DNA of 45,745 nt from Anaerolineales bacterium (GCA_017985935.1 JAGNWT010000028.1:1-45745), one strand, 5' to 3'. Positions 8,136 to 17,357 are shown, numbered from the stretch's first letter. Notes: generated by a model not told the origin, from the letters alone. Translations and numbers: made by a program.

Positions 8136-10337
8136 CTATAAAATTTCAAGTTTTGCCAGTGATGCGGCCAGGCGCTTGAGCCCGACCGATTTGAACTCGA
8201 TGATGACGATCTCGTCGTTGTCTTGAATTCGGCTTTCCTGCACGATCCCTTCGCCAAAGGATGGATGCTTGACCCGGTCGCCAGAGTTGAACTTGCTGGT
8301 CGGAACAGGAGCAGGCTTGGCCGGGGAGGGAAGCGTCCACTTGGTTTCAGATGCGCTTGGAGTGCGGTAAAAACTTTGAGAGGAGGAGAATGAAGTCGCG
8401 GGACGTCCCGTGCGAGTTTTTCCGACAAGCAGGTGTTCTGGCAGGTCTTCCAAAAAGCGCGAAGGATAGGTCTGCTCGGACATGCCGCGTCCGCCGCGTT
8501 GAATGGCGCGCAGGAGATACAGTTTGTCTTTTGCGCGGGTGATACCCACATAGAAGAGGCGGCGCTCTTCTTCCATTTGTTCGGGTTCATCAAAGGATCG
8601 GCTGTGTGGGATGATGCCGTCATCGAGACCGACAATGAAGACCGCTCCGAACTCCAGTCCCTTGGCGGCGTGGAGCGTGAGCAGGGTGGGCGCGTTGGCG
8701 TCGGTGATGGTGTCCTGGTCTGCCACGAGCGCGATGTTCTCCAAAAATTCATCCAGCGTGCGGTTGGAGTATTCGAGCGCGAGTCGTTTTAATTCCTGCA
8801 CGTTCTCCCAACGCTCGGCGCTTTCCTCGGTTTCATCTTCGATGATGTATTCCTTGTAGTTGATGTCGCGGGTGATGCGCTCGAAGAGCTCCACGGTGGT
8901 GGAGGTGGCGGCGATGGCGCGCCAGTTGGCGAGCATGCCGCCAAAGTCTGCGAGCGGAAGTGCGGCGCGCCCGGTGAAGGCTTTGTAAAAAGGAGAGTCT
9001 CCGCCGCGAGCGAGATCCAGCAGAACTGCACCGGGGCTGGTATCGTTCTGGCGCGCAACCAGATTGAGGGTGGTGAGGGTCTTGTCGCCGATGCCGCGCG
9101 GCGGGACGTTGATGATGCGCCCTAGGGCGGCTTCGTCCGCGGGGTTGTGTACGAGTCGGATGAACGAGATGACATCCTTCACTTCGCGGCGTCCGTAAAA
9201 TCTTTGCGCGCCGACCAATTTATATGGAAGCCTTGCCTGCAAGAATGCTTCTTCGAGCAGGCGCGACATTGCGTTGGTGCGGTACATCACGGCGCAGTCG
9301 CCGGGCTCGAACTTGCGAGAAGCGACCAGTTCTGCGATGGTATCCACCACAAAGGCGGCTTCGCTGTAATCATCGCGCGCTTCGAAGTAGAGGATCTTCT
9401 CGCCCGCGCCGCGGTCGCTGAAAAGTTTTTTCTTGTGCCGGTTGCGCGCGCGGTCAATGACGCTCATGGCGGCGTCGAGAATGTTCTGATGCGAGCGGTA
9501 ATTTTGTTCGAGCAGGACCACTTCGGCTTCGGGAAAATCTTCTTCAAAGCGGCGCACGTTTCGGTAGTCCGCGCCGCGCCAGGCATACACACTCTGGTCG
9601 GGGTCGCCCACGCAGAAGATGTTTTTGTGATACGAAGCAAGGTGCTTGACCAGCGCGTACTGCGCGAGATTGGTATCCTGGAATTCATCCACCAACACAT
9701 GGCGGAATCTCTGCGCGTACTTGTCGCGCACGGCGGGGTTGTCTTCGAGCAGGCGGGCGGTGTAAACCAGCAGGTCGTCAAAGTCCACGGCGTTGCTGGC
9801 GATGAGCCGCTTTTGGTATTCGGCGTAAACCCGCTTCACAACTTCATCGCGATAGGTTGCGGTCGGGTAATCATCGGGCATGATCAACTCGTTCTTCGCG
9901 CGCGAGATGGATGCGTGTACGCTTGCGGCTCGATATAACTTTTCGTTCAGGTTAAATTCTTTAACAATGTTCTTGACCACCCGCTCCTGATCGTCAGAGT
10001 CAAAGATCACAAAATTGGACTCGAGCGGAAGGTGATCCACTTCACGCCGCAGGATGCGGGCGCAGATCGAGTGGAAGGTGCCGAGCATGATGCCATCGGT
10101 CGCCTGCTCGTTCAGCATGGATTTCACGCGCTGGTCCATTTCCTTCGCGGCTTTGTTGGTGAATGTGACCGCAAGGATCTGCCACGGGCGAATGCCCTCG
10201 GACGCGATCAGGTAGGCGATGCGCTGGGTGAGCACGCGCGTCTTGCCGGACCCGGGACCTGCCACGACCAAAACAGGTCCATCGGCGGCTGTGACAGCTT
10301 TACGTTGTTGAGAGTTGAGTTTGGCGAGAAAATCCAT
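8136..10337 (-). CDS. pcrA: ATP-dependent DNA helicase PcrA/UvrD
   Basis: A 733-residue superfamily 1A 3'-5' DNA helicase used in repair, replication restart and removal of recombination intermediates. Motifs in order: Q-motif LNSQQRKAV (7-15), Walker A GPGSGKT (27-33), TFTNKAAKEM (58-67), DEFQDT (217-222), GDPDQSVYAWRGAD (244-257), QNYRS, TLHAAKGLEF and RRLFYVGITRAKD. The C-terminal end GDRVKHPSFGEGIV...LAKLEIL is the PcrA-type Tudor-like domain that contacts RNA polymerase. Length is normal. No good ribosome site is visible before ATG 10335-10337. It follows the mscL terminator. Confidence 0.95.
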   Translation of the reverse strand: MDFLAKLNSQQRKAVTAADGPVLVVAGPGSGKTRVLTQRIAYLIASEGIRPWQILAVTFTNKAAKEMDQRVKSMLNEQATDGIMLGTFHSICARILRREVDHLPLESNFVIFDSDDQERVVKNIVKEFNLNEKLYRAASVHASISRAKNELIMPDDYPTATYRDEVVKRVYAEYQKRLIASNAVDFDDLLVYTARLLEDNPAVRDKYAQRFRHVLVDEFQDTNLAQYALVKHLASYHKNIFCVGDPDQSVYAWRGADYRNVRRFEEDFPEAEVVLLEQNYRSHQNILDAAMSVIDRARNRHKKKLFSDRGAGEKILYFEARDDYSEAAFVVDTIAELVASRKFEPGDCAVMYRTNAMSRLLEEAFLQARLPYKLVGAQRFYGRREVKDVISFIRLVHNPADEAALGRIINVPPRGIGDKTLTTLNLVARQNDTSPGAVLLDLARGGDSPFYKAFTGRAALPLADFGGMLANWRAIAATSTTVELFERITRDINYKEYIIEDETEESAERWENVQELKRLALEYSNRTLDEFLENIALVADQDTITDANAPTLLTLHAAKGLEFGAVFIVGLDDGIIPHSRSFDEPEQMEEERRLFYVGITRAKDKLYLLRAIQRGGRGMSEQTYPSRFLEDLPEHLLVGKTRTGRPATSFSSSQSFYRTPSASETKWTLPSPAKPAPVPTSKFNSGDRVKHPSFGEGIVQESRIQDNDEIVIIEFKSVGLKRLAASLAKLEIL

Positions 10338-10375
10338 GATTGAAGGGGAAACCTGGGTTATTGAAGGGATGAAAA

Positions 10376-10412
10376 AGTCGTTGAACGTTTAACGTGAAAG
10401 CGTTCAACGACT
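10376..10412 (-). terminator. Intrinsic terminator of mscL
   Basis: Perfect 12-bp stem AGTCGTTGAACG/CGTTCAACGACT with a 13-base loop, then TTTTT on the minus strand. It lies 31 bases past the mscL stop codon. Confidence 0.75.
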
Positions 10413-10443
10413 ACGAAACGAACAGGCGATAAGAACTAGCCGG

Positions 10444-10842
10444 TTATTTGAGTTCGGATGTGCAGTTGGGGCAGCGTGTGGCTTTGATGGAAATGGTGCT
10501 GATGCAGTGCGGGCATTCCTTGGTTGTGGGAGCGGCTGGCGCGGCAGGCGCAGGCGCTTTCTTCATCTTGTTTGCGGTCTTCACGATCATGAAGATGACG
10601 AACGCGACGATGATAAAGTCTACAACGGTTTGCAGGAAGAGACCCCAATTGATGGAGGCGGCGCCGATGGTCAGGGCGAGACCGCTGAAATCCACGCCTC
10701 CCATGACCAACCCAATGAGCGGCATGAGGATGTCATTAACAAGGGAGCCGACGATCTTGCCGAACGCGCCGCCGATGATGACACCAATCGCCAGGTCCAG
10801 CACGTTTCCGCGCATGACAAATTCCTTGAATTCCTTTACCAT
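10444..10842 (-). CDS. mscL: Large-conductance mechanosensitive channel with C-terminal zinc ribbon
   Basis: A 132-residue channel subunit that opens under membrane tension to release solutes in hypo-osmotic shock. The N-terminal helix and first membrane span [24 protein letters not shown] and the second span near 68-90 are typical. After an Ala/Pro linker (96-106), the C-terminal cytoplasmic helix of ordinary MscL is replaced by a zinc-ribbon-like segment with CPHC (110-113) and CPNC (124-127). That addition is unusual for a channel whose C-terminal helices normally form a bundle. ATG at 10840-10842 has AAAGGAG upstream. Monocistronic. Confidence 0.95.
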   Translation of the reverse strand: MVKEFKEFVMRGNVLDLAIGVIIGGAFGKIVGSLVNDILMPLIGLVMGGVDFSGLALTIGAASINWGLFLQTVVDFIIVAFVIFMIVKTANKMKKAPAPAAPAAPTTKECPHCISTISIKATRCPNCTSELK

Positions 10843-11300
10843 GATATTCTCCTTTGAATTTCGAATGAATTGTTTTTGGATTTTATGTTATGAAAGTTTC
10901 GTTGTCAACGATGAAAGGAATATTGCGCCTGATGTGAAGTGAAATACTTCTTAAGCAGCGGCAGGCTATAGATCGAAGAGAGCGGCAGGGAGGTTGCGCA
11001 GAGTGAACCGGTCAGGATCAGACCTGCGGTCGTAAAGACTGTGGATATCCCTTCCGAAGGGGGGCTGATTGTAAAAAATAGTATAATCCCTAAGACACAG
11101 CATAAGTTGAATAGACTTTTTATTAATAGTTGATGAGGGACTGCAAGCTGTGAATTATAGAAGATTACAATTTAGTAGACACGAGGCAAAGCTTGCCTTG
11201 TTTTGCAAACAAAGGAGGTGCCGGGTATTTTTCGTTGATCAAGTATGGCCATACCGTCAAGCTTTTCAATCCTATTTGTTAATTTCTTGGAGGAGAAACA
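10843..11300. other. Intergenic region with leader of the first binding protein
   Basis: 458 bases between divergent mscL and the first binding-protein gene. A TATAAT at 11082-11087 without a good -35 is a possible promoter for the plus-strand gene. A small hairpin AGGCAA/TTGCCT (11184-11198) is followed by AAAGGAGGTG (11211-11220), a full complement of the 16S rRNA 3' end with no convincing start codon behind it. The real ribosome site GGAGGAG lies just before 11301. On the minus strand an open frame of 88 codons (10905-11171) has no start codon and two hydrophobic stretches; it may be a decayed membrane-protein gene. Confidence 0.5.
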
Positions 11301-13847
11301 ATGTCTCGTAACCGTTTGATGTCTGTTTTGGGTCTGTTGGTTATTGCCAGCATGATCCTCGCCGCCTGCGGCGGCTCAGCTGCCACTGAAGCGCCTGCCG
11401 CTACAGAAGCGCCCGCCGCTACAGAAGCACCTGCTGCTGCCACTGAAGCCCCTGTTCCCACCGAAGCCCCCTCCACCCGTATGGGCGGCTGGCTCGATGA
11501 GATCGTGGTTTCTGTTGTTGCCAAGGATTCTGCTGTTACCCAGATCCAGGCTGGTGCGATCGATGTGTACGCGTCTGGTTTGTCCAGCGCCGACCTTCCC
11601 ACCATTCAGGATGCTGGTTTGAACTACACCAAGCAGAATGGTCTGTATTACGACATGATCTTCAACCCGGCTGAGTTCACCTCCGGTGAATTCAATCCCT
11701 TCACGAATCGCAAGATCCGCGAAGCGACCAACTGGCTCGTCGATCGTGATTACATCAACCAGGAAGTGTACGCGGGCGGCGGTTTGCCGAAGTACCTGCC
11801 GATCACAACCCAGTTCCCCGATTATGCCGACCTCGCTGATGTAGCCCGCAAACTTGAAGCCAAGTATGCCTACAACCCCGACAAGGCCAAGGAAGTGATC
11901 ACCGCTGAAATGGAAGCGATGGGCGCCACCCTCAATGCCGACGGAAAATGGGAAAAGGATGGCGTGCTCGTCAACCTGATCTTCCTCATCCGCTCTGACA
12001 GCGATGGCACCCGCCAGCCTCTCGGCGACTATTTTGCTTCACAGCTTGAGACCGTTGGTTTCGCTGTCGAACGCCAGTACGGCAAGTCCTCTGAATTGGG
12101 ACCCAAGTGGCAGGGTACCGCTGCTGATGGCGGCTGGCACATCTACACTGCTGCGTGGAGCGCCACGATCATCGACCGCGATCAGCGCAACATGTTCCAG
12201 GAAATGTACCTGCCCTCCAGCGCCCAGGGTCTCGACCTGATGGTCGCCAACCAGCCCGATCCCGAATTCTTGGAATTGGGTGACAAGCTCGCCAACGCCG
12301 AGTACAACGACCTCACCGAACGCCGCGCGATGATGGTGCGCGCGCTCGAACTTTCTCTCGAAGACTCCCTGCAGTTGTGGCTGATCGACGGCAAGAACTA
12401 CTCGCCGTACAGCACCGCTGTCAACCTCACCTTCGACCTCGCTGCCGGTGTTGAAGGCGCGCAGGTTTGGCCCTACACTGTCCGCTTTGCCGGGCAGGAA
12501 GGCGGCCAGTTGAAGTGGGCCACCGGTGACCTGTTCACCGAGCCTTGGAATCCTGTCGCGGGCAGCAACTGGGCCTGGGATCAGGCCGTGATCCGCGCCA
12601 CCACCAGCGGCGACACCATGAACGATCCGTTCACCGGTTTGCTCTGGCCGCTGCGCATGGAACGCGCCGAAGTGACCGTGATCGAAGGACTCCCCGTCGG
12701 CGTGACCAATGACTGGGTCACCCTCAATTTCGCACCCGAGATCAAGGTGCCCGAAGACGCATTCGTTGATTGGGATGCGACCACCCAAACATTTATCACC
12801 GCTGGCGAGAAATTCCCCGAAGGTCAGACCGCCAAGCGTATGAGCACTGCCTACTATCCTGCCGACCTGTTTGACACAGTCAAGTGGCACGATGGTTCCA
12901 ACCTCTCCATGGCTGATATCATGCTCGCCTGGGCCATGACCTTTGACCGCGGCAAGCCCGAAAGCAAACTGTACGACGAAGTTTATGTTGCCAACTTCGA
13001 AGCCTTCATGTCCACCTTCAAGGGCTTCCGCGTTGCCTCCACAGACCCGCTCGTGTTCGAAGTTTATAGCGACACCTTCAGCGCTGACGCCGAATTGAAC
13101 GTCGGCGGCGCCTGGCCCGGCTACGGTTTCGGCGAAGGTTCCTTCTCCCAGATCGCGATCGGTAACATGGCCGAAGAGAATGGCGAACTCGCCTACTCGA
13201 TCGACAAGGCTGATGTGAACCAGGTCGAACAGCTCAACTATGTGGGTGGACCCAGCCTCGAGATCCTCTCTGGCAAACTCGAACAGGCCATCACCGACTC
13301 CTACATTCCGTTCGAGCCGCTGCTCAGCCAATACATCACCAAGGATGAGGCCAAGGCTCGCTACGAATCCCTCAAGGCTTTCTATGCTGAGCACGGTCAC
13401 TTCTGGATGGGAACCGGCCCCTACATGCTCGACAAGGCCTTCCCGACCGAGAAGACCCTCACCCTCAAGCATTTTGCCGAATATCCTGACCTCGCCAACC
13501 GCTGGAGCGGATTCACCGAGCCCAAGCTCGCCTCCGCTGAACTGGATGGACCCGGACAGGTTAAGATCGGCGATGAAGCCATCTTCGATCTCTTCGTCAA
13601 CTTTGGCGACGAAGCCTATCCTCAGGCTGAGATCAACTTCGTGAAGTTCCTCCTGTACAACGCCAAGGGCGAGGTTGTCACCGTTGGTGAAGCCACCGCC
13701 GTGGCGGATGGCCAATATCAGGTGGTTCTGCCCGCCGATATCACATCCCAGCTTGAAGCTGGCTCCAACAAACTGGAAGTTGCCGTGGCTCCTCTCACAG
13801 TGGCCATCCCCACCTTCACCAGTATCGAGTTCGTAACAGCCCCGTAA
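11301..13847 (+). CDS. Peptide-type ABC transporter binding lipoprotein, circularly permuted
   Basis: An 848-residue lipoprotein (lipobox LAAC, Cys23), then a linker of TEAPAA repeats to about residue 58. The rest belongs to the SBP_bac_5 family (peptide/nickel binding) but in swapped order. Residues 63-400 look like the later part of the family (DEIVVSVVAKD, QAGAIDVYA, FTNRKIREATNWLVDRDYI), while 401-740 look like the earlier part (QLKWATGDLFTEPWNP, VKWHDGSNLSMADIMLAWA, GTGPYMLDK). Residues about 741-848 form an extra beta-rich, immunoglobulin-like domain. It should capture a peptide or similar solute for the permeases and ATPases encoded next. ATG 11301 has GGAGGAG upstream. Strong C-rich third positions indicate high expression. 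Confidence 0.85.
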   Translation: MSRNRLMSVLGLLVIASMILAACGGSAATEAPAATEAPAATEAPAAATEAPVPTEAPSTRMGGWLDEIVVSVVAKDSAVTQIQAGAIDVYASGLSSADLPTIQDAGLNYTKQNGLYYDMIFNPAEFTSGEFNPFTNRKIREATNWLVDRDYINQEVYAGGGLPKYLPITTQFPDYADLADVARKLEAKYAYNPDKAKEVITAEMEAMGATLNADGKWEKDGVLVNLIFLIRSDSDGTRQPLGDYFASQLETVGFAVERQYGKSSELGPKWQGTAADGGWHIYTAAWSATIIDRDQRNMFQEMYLPSSAQGLDLMVANQPDPEFLELGDKLANAEYNDLTERRAMMVRALELSLEDSLQLWLIDGKNYSPYSTAVNLTFDLAAGVEGAQVWPYTVRFAGQEGGQLKWATGDLFTEPWNPVAGSNWAWDQAVIRATTSGDTMNDPFTGLLWPLRMERAEVTVIEGLPVGVTNDWVTLNFAPEIKVPEDAFVDWDATTQTFITAGEKFPEGQTAKRMSTAYYPADLFDTVKWHDGSNLSMADIMLAWAMTFDRGKPESKLYDEVYVANFEAFMSTFKGFRVASTDPLVFEVYSDTFSADAELNVGGAWPGYGFGEGSFSQIAIGNMAEENGELAYSIDKADVNQVEQLNYVGGPSLEILSGKLEQAITDSYIPFEPLLSQYITKDEAKARYESLKAFYAEHGHFWMGTGPYMLDKAFPTEKTLTLKHFAEYPDLANRWSGFTEPKLASAELDGPGQVKIGDEAIFDLFVNFGDEAYPQAEINFVKFLLYNAKGEVVTVGEATAVADGQYQVVLPADITSQLEAGSNKLEVAVAPLTVAIPTFTSIEFVTAP

Positions 13848-13867
13848 GGTTTACCGGGTAGAAATAA

Positions 13868-13898
13868 ATAGGGGCAAGGCTCAATGCCTTGCCCCTAT
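13868..13898 (+). other. Stem-loop between binding protein and permease genes
   Basis: Perfect 13-bp stem ATAGGGGCAAGGC/GCCTTGCCCCTAT with a five-base loop, without a real T run after it. Probably an mRNA-stabilising or partial-termination structure at the 3' end of the binding-protein coding region rather than a full terminator, since the permease gene starts 22 bases later. Confidence 0.6.
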
Positions 13899-13920
13899 CT
13901 TATAACTGGAGAGTATGACC

Positions 13921-15042
13921 ATGGCAGAAAGTAACACCACAGCAGAAAGCCTGACCAAACTTATTAAAAAATCTTCCTCGAGCACCTTCGCGCGGATCTT
14001 TCGATACACGATCTCGCGCCTGACCACGCTTTTCCTCACGGTCGTTGTGGGTGTGTACCTCACGATCATGATCGCCAACATGGGCGGATACGTGGACACC
14101 ATCATGCGAGCCGAGATCCGCGAACGCATTACACAGGGCGTCCTGGTCAATAAAGCCTATCAGGATATGGCTCCTGAAACCCGCAAGAAGATCGCAGAAG
14201 ATTTGATCGCTGTGGAAGAGAAGCGTCTCAACCTCGACACTCCAGTTGTCATCCGCAGTTTTAATTATTTAAAGAATGCCCTGAAACTTGAATTGGGACG
14301 TGCCCAGAACATGACCAGCGATAACGGCTCAAGGACCGTCCGCCTGATCTTGCTGGAGCGTTTGCCCGCCACCATGTTATTGATGGGAACGTCGCAGCTT
14401 TTCCTTTTCTTTTCATCGATCTATTTTGCACTTTCGCTTTCGCGCAACTATGGCAGCTGGCTCGACAGGCTGGTGATCTCGCTTTCGCCGACCTCCGCCG
14501 CGCCCTCCTGGTTCTATGGAATTTTTCTCATCCTCATTTTTTCTGCCGTGCTCAAGGTCTTGCCTTTCGGCGGCATGGTGGATGCGCCCCCTCCTGAAAC
14601 GACCCTTGGCTACAGTTTGAGCGTGCTCAAGCATTTGATCCTGCCGGGAGCTTCACTGGTGGTCAGCGCTTTCTTCCTTAGCATTTATAACTGGCGCACG
14701 TTCTTCCTTATTTATTCCAGCGAGGATTATGTGGAGATGGCCAAGGCTAAAGGTCTACCTGCGCGGGATATCGAGCGGCAGTATATTTTGCGCCCCACCC
14801 TGCCCAATATCATCACCAACTTTGCACTCCTGCTGATCGGTCTGTGGACCGGCGCGATCGTCACCGAGACCATCTTCCTGTGGCCGGGTCTCGGCATCAC
14901 CCTGTATCGCGCAGTCGGTCTCTTCGACATTCCTGTCATCGTTGGCTCCACCATCATCTTTGCGTACTTGCTCGCCATCACCGTCTTCCTGCTAGATTTT
15001 GTTTACGCTCTCGTTGATCCGCGTGTGAAGGTGGGAGGATAG
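13921..15042 (+). CDS. ABC transporter permease, DppB/OppB type (system 1)
   Basis: A 373-residue inner-membrane subunit of a binding-protein-dependent importer, longer than the usual 310-340. It has an N-terminal span (about 30-52), a long extracytoplasmic segment of about 90 residues, then five more spans. The EAA loop that docks on the ATPase is EMAKAKGLPARDIERQYILR followed by PTLPNII, and the protein ends in the usual YALVDPRVK. The ATG at 13921 lies seven bases after GGAGAG; the ATG at 13915 is too close to it. Three bases separate it from the next permease gene. Substrate range not determinable. Confidence 0.88.
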   Translation: MAESNTTAESLTKLIKKSSSSTFARIFRYTISRLTTLFLTVVVGVYLTIMIANMGGYVDTIMRAEIRERITQGVLVNKAYQDMAPETRKKIAEDLIAVEEKRLNLDTPVVIRSFNYLKNALKLELGRAQNMTSDNGSRTVRLILLERLPATMLLMGTSQLFLFFSSIYFALSLSRNYGSWLDRLVISLSPTSAAPSWFYGIFLILIFSAVLKVLPFGGMVDAPPPETTLGYSLSVLKHLILPGASLVVSAFFLSIYNWRTFFLIYSSEDYVEMAKAKGLPARDIERQYILRPTLPNIITNFALLLIGLWTGAIVTETIFLWPGLGITLYRAVGLFDIPVIVGSTIIFAYLLAITVFLLDFVYALVDPRVKVGG

Positions 15043-15045
15043 ATC

Positions 15046-16383
15046 ATGAATCAACTCAAGAAGACCTTTCAGGAAATGCTGCTTTACCCATCAGCCATCG
15101 CTGGTTTGCTGACCGTTGTTTTTTTGGTCGGGCTTGCCATTTATGCGATGATCGCCATTCCTTACAAGCAGGCGCTCATCCTCTGGCGCGGTGGTGAAGA
15201 CATCTGGTATCAAAACCCAAAGTTTGCCGCGCCGGCCTGGTTCAATAATTTTACGAAGGTAAAACAACCGGTCTCTTTCGTGATGAAAGACGGCGACCCC
15301 GGCATCGAAAAGGTTATTGTGCCCGGCGATCAGAACACCAGCCGCATCACACTCACCTATTCCTTTGATTTTTCCTACGACGCCTTCCCTCAGGAGATCC
15401 TGTTGTACTTTGATGCGAAGTACATCGAGAAGCAGCCGTTTGCATCCATCTACTGGCTTACTCCGGACGAACGCAAAATCCGCATTGCCGATTTTGGCGT
15501 TGACTCCAAACAGACTTTCCGCATTTCGCAGGACGAAAAACTTCAGCGCCGACTTGGCGGTCTTGAAGCCATGCAGGGATTGTTCGTTGGCGAAGACGGC
15601 GAGACCCCGGTCAAAGGGATCTATAAACTTGTGATCGAAGGCGTAACCTTTGAAGAAGGTTCAGACCTGAATGCGGAATTTGTTTTCCACGGAACGGTCT
15701 ATGGTCCCTTCGGCACCGATCATCAACGCCGCGATCTGCTTGTGCCCATGCTGTGGGGAGCGCCGGTCGCTCTTGCCTTTGGCTTGCTCGCCTCCCTTGG
15801 CACCTCGGTGCTGACGATGATCATCGCAGCCATGGGCGCCTGGTATGGCGGCTGGATCGACGAACTGATCCAGCGCATCACCGAAGTAAATTTGGTTCTG
15901 CCTTTCTTCTCCATTCTGGTCATGGTGGGAACCTTCTATTCTCGAAGCACCTGGGTCATCCTTGGGGTGACCGTGCTGTTGAGCATTTTCACGGGTGGCA
16001 TCAAAGCCTATCGCTCGATCTTCATTCAGGTCAAAGAATCGACATATATCGAAGCGGCGCGCGCTTATGGCACCAGCCCCCGTCGCATCATCTTCGTTTA
16101 TATGATCCCGCGCATGATCCCGCTGCTTATCCCTGGGGTTGTTTCGTCCGTGCCAGCCTTTGTGTTCCTTGAAGCCACTCTTGCTGTTCTTGGCTTGGGC
16201 GACCCTGTCCTTCCCACCTGGGGACGCTTGATCAATGACGCGTCTGTGAACGGCGCGTTATACAAGGGACTTTATTATTGGATCATGTCCCCTGCCATTT
16301 TATTGATGGTGTCTGGGTTGGGGTTTGCCATGCTCGGTTTTGCCCTCGACCGGATCTTTAACCCCAAACTGCGAGACTTATAG
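15046..16383 (+). CDS. ABC transporter permease, DppC/OppC type, with large insertion (system 1)
   Basis: A 445-residue permease; DppC proteins are usually 280-350. After the first membrane span (about 14-38) there are some 175 residues of beta-rich, non-membrane sequence before the family motif FGTDHQRRD (222-230), which normally follows the first span after 30-50 residues. Five further spans follow, with the ATPase-docking EAA loop at YIEAARAYGTSPRRIIFVY. The insertion should face outside, next to where the binding protein docks. GGGAGGA precedes the ATG. Two bases separate it from the first ATPase gene. Confidence 0.88.
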   Translation: MNQLKKTFQEMLLYPSAIAGLLTVVFLVGLAIYAMIAIPYKQALILWRGGEDIWYQNPKFAAPAWFNNFTKVKQPVSFVMKDGDPGIEKVIVPGDQNTSRITLTYSFDFSYDAFPQEILLYFDAKYIEKQPFASIYWLTPDERKIRIADFGVDSKQTFRISQDEKLQRRLGGLEAMQGLFVGEDGETPVKGIYKLVIEGVTFEEGSDLNAEFVFHGTVYGPFGTDHQRRDLLVPMLWGAPVALAFGLLASLGTSVLTMIIAAMGAWYGGWIDELIQRITEVNLVLPFFSILVMVGTFYSRSTWVILGVTVLLSIFTGGIKAYRSIFIQVKESTYIEAARAYGTSPRRIIFVYMIPRMIPLLIPGVVSSVPAFVFLEATLAVLGLGDPVLPTWGRLINDASVNGALYKGLYYWIMSPAILLMVSGLGFAMLGFALDRIFNPKLRDL

Positions 16384-16385
16384 CC

Positions 16386-17342
16386 ATGACCGAAAATACA
16401 TTGTTACGTCTTGAAGATCTAAAACTTCACTTTCAAACCACCAAAGGGATCGTGCAAGCCGTGGATGGCGTGAACTTTTCCCTGGGTTACAACGAAGCTG
16501 TTGTTGTGCTCGGCGAATCGGGCTGCGGGAAGAGTTCACTCGCGAAAGCCATCCTGCGCCTGTTGCCGCGAAATGTTGCGGGGTATTCCGGCAAGGTGTT
16601 CCTGAATGGTGCGGATATCATGGCTTTCGATGACGAAGAGTTCCGCCGCAACGTGCGTTGGGTGATGATGTCGCTTGTGCCGCAGGCCGCGATGAATTCG
16701 CTCAACCCTGTGTTGAAGGTCGGTGATCAGGTGGCTGAGCCGCTGATGACCCATCACGGCGTTAAGAAGGAAGAAGCCCTGCAGACCGCGCGCGCCATGT
16801 TCCAGCATGTCGGTGTGCCCGAAGCATTTCTCGACCGCTATGCCTTTGAGCTGAGCGGCGGGATGCGCCAACGCGTGGCCATCGCCATGGCTTTAGTTAC
16901 TTCCCCTGCGCTCGTTGTTTTGGATGAGCCCACCTCTGCTTTGGATGTGCTGACCCAGGCGAATATTTTCAATGTGCTAAAGCGTTTGAAGCATGAGCTG
17001 GAGACCAGTTTCATTCTCATCACCCATGACATCGCCACTTCGTCAGAACTGGCCGACCGTGTGGCAGTGATGTATGCTGGGCAGATCGTGGAAGTTGGCG
17101 ATGCGAAGAGTTTCTTTACCGCCCCTCTGCACCCCTACTCGAAAAAATTAATGGCGAGCGTGCCGCGTTTGCGTGGAGATCAGGAACCCGAGTTCATTAC
17201 CGGGACTCCCCCCAGCCTTTTGAACCTGCCCACCGGCTGCCGATTCAGAGACCGCTGCCCGGCCGCATTTGGTCGCTGCACAGAAGAGCCGCCTGTCGTC
17301 AACATCGAACAACGCCAGGTCAAGTGCTGGTTATTTAGTTAG
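16386..17342 (+). CDS. ABC transporter ATPase, OppD/DppD type (system 1)
   Basis: A 318-residue cytoplasmic ATPase powering the importer encoded upstream. Walker [10 protein letters not shown] at 43-51, ABC signature LSGGMRQR, Walker B VVLDEPTSALD and the switch His in LITHDIATS are all intact. The C-terminal oligopeptide-type extension TGTPPSLLNLPTGCRFRDRC, with the Cys cluster of the family (CRFRDRC...C...C), is present. It would pair with the next gene as a heterodimer. Confidence 0.92.
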   Translation: MTENTLLRLEDLKLHFQTTKGIVQAVDGVNFSLGYNEAVVVLGESGCGKSSLAKAILRLLPRNVAGYSGKVFLNGADIMAFDDEEFRRNVRWVMMSLVPQAAMNSLNPVLKVGDQVAEPLMTHHGVKKEEALQTARAMFQHVGVPEAFLDRYAFELSGGMRQRVAIAMALVTSPALVVLDEPTSALDVLTQANIFNVLKRLKHELETSFILITHDIATSSELADRVAVMYAGQIVEVGDAKSFFTAPLHPYSKKLMASVPRLRGDQEPEFITGTPPSLLNLPTGCRFRDRCPAAFGRCTEEPPVVNIEQRQVKCWLFS

Positions 17343-17357
17343 CAGGAGACGGAACAC

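Noticed and set aside
11245..11319. 24-codon ATG frame overlapping the start of the first binding-protein gene
   Set aside because: No ribosome site at a fitting distance; the AAAGGAGGTG is about 24 bases upstream of it.
11382..11474. Short direct DNA repeats that could suggest a CRISPR array or tandem satellite
   Set aside because: They encode the TEAPA linker of a lipoprotein in frame and lack unique spacers.
12039..13715. 558-codon open frame antisense to the first binding-protein gene
   Set aside because: It mirrors the C-rich third-position bias of the sense gene; the protein is Gly/Glu/Val-rich with no recognisable domain, and the sense gene has family motifs, lipobox and ribosome site.
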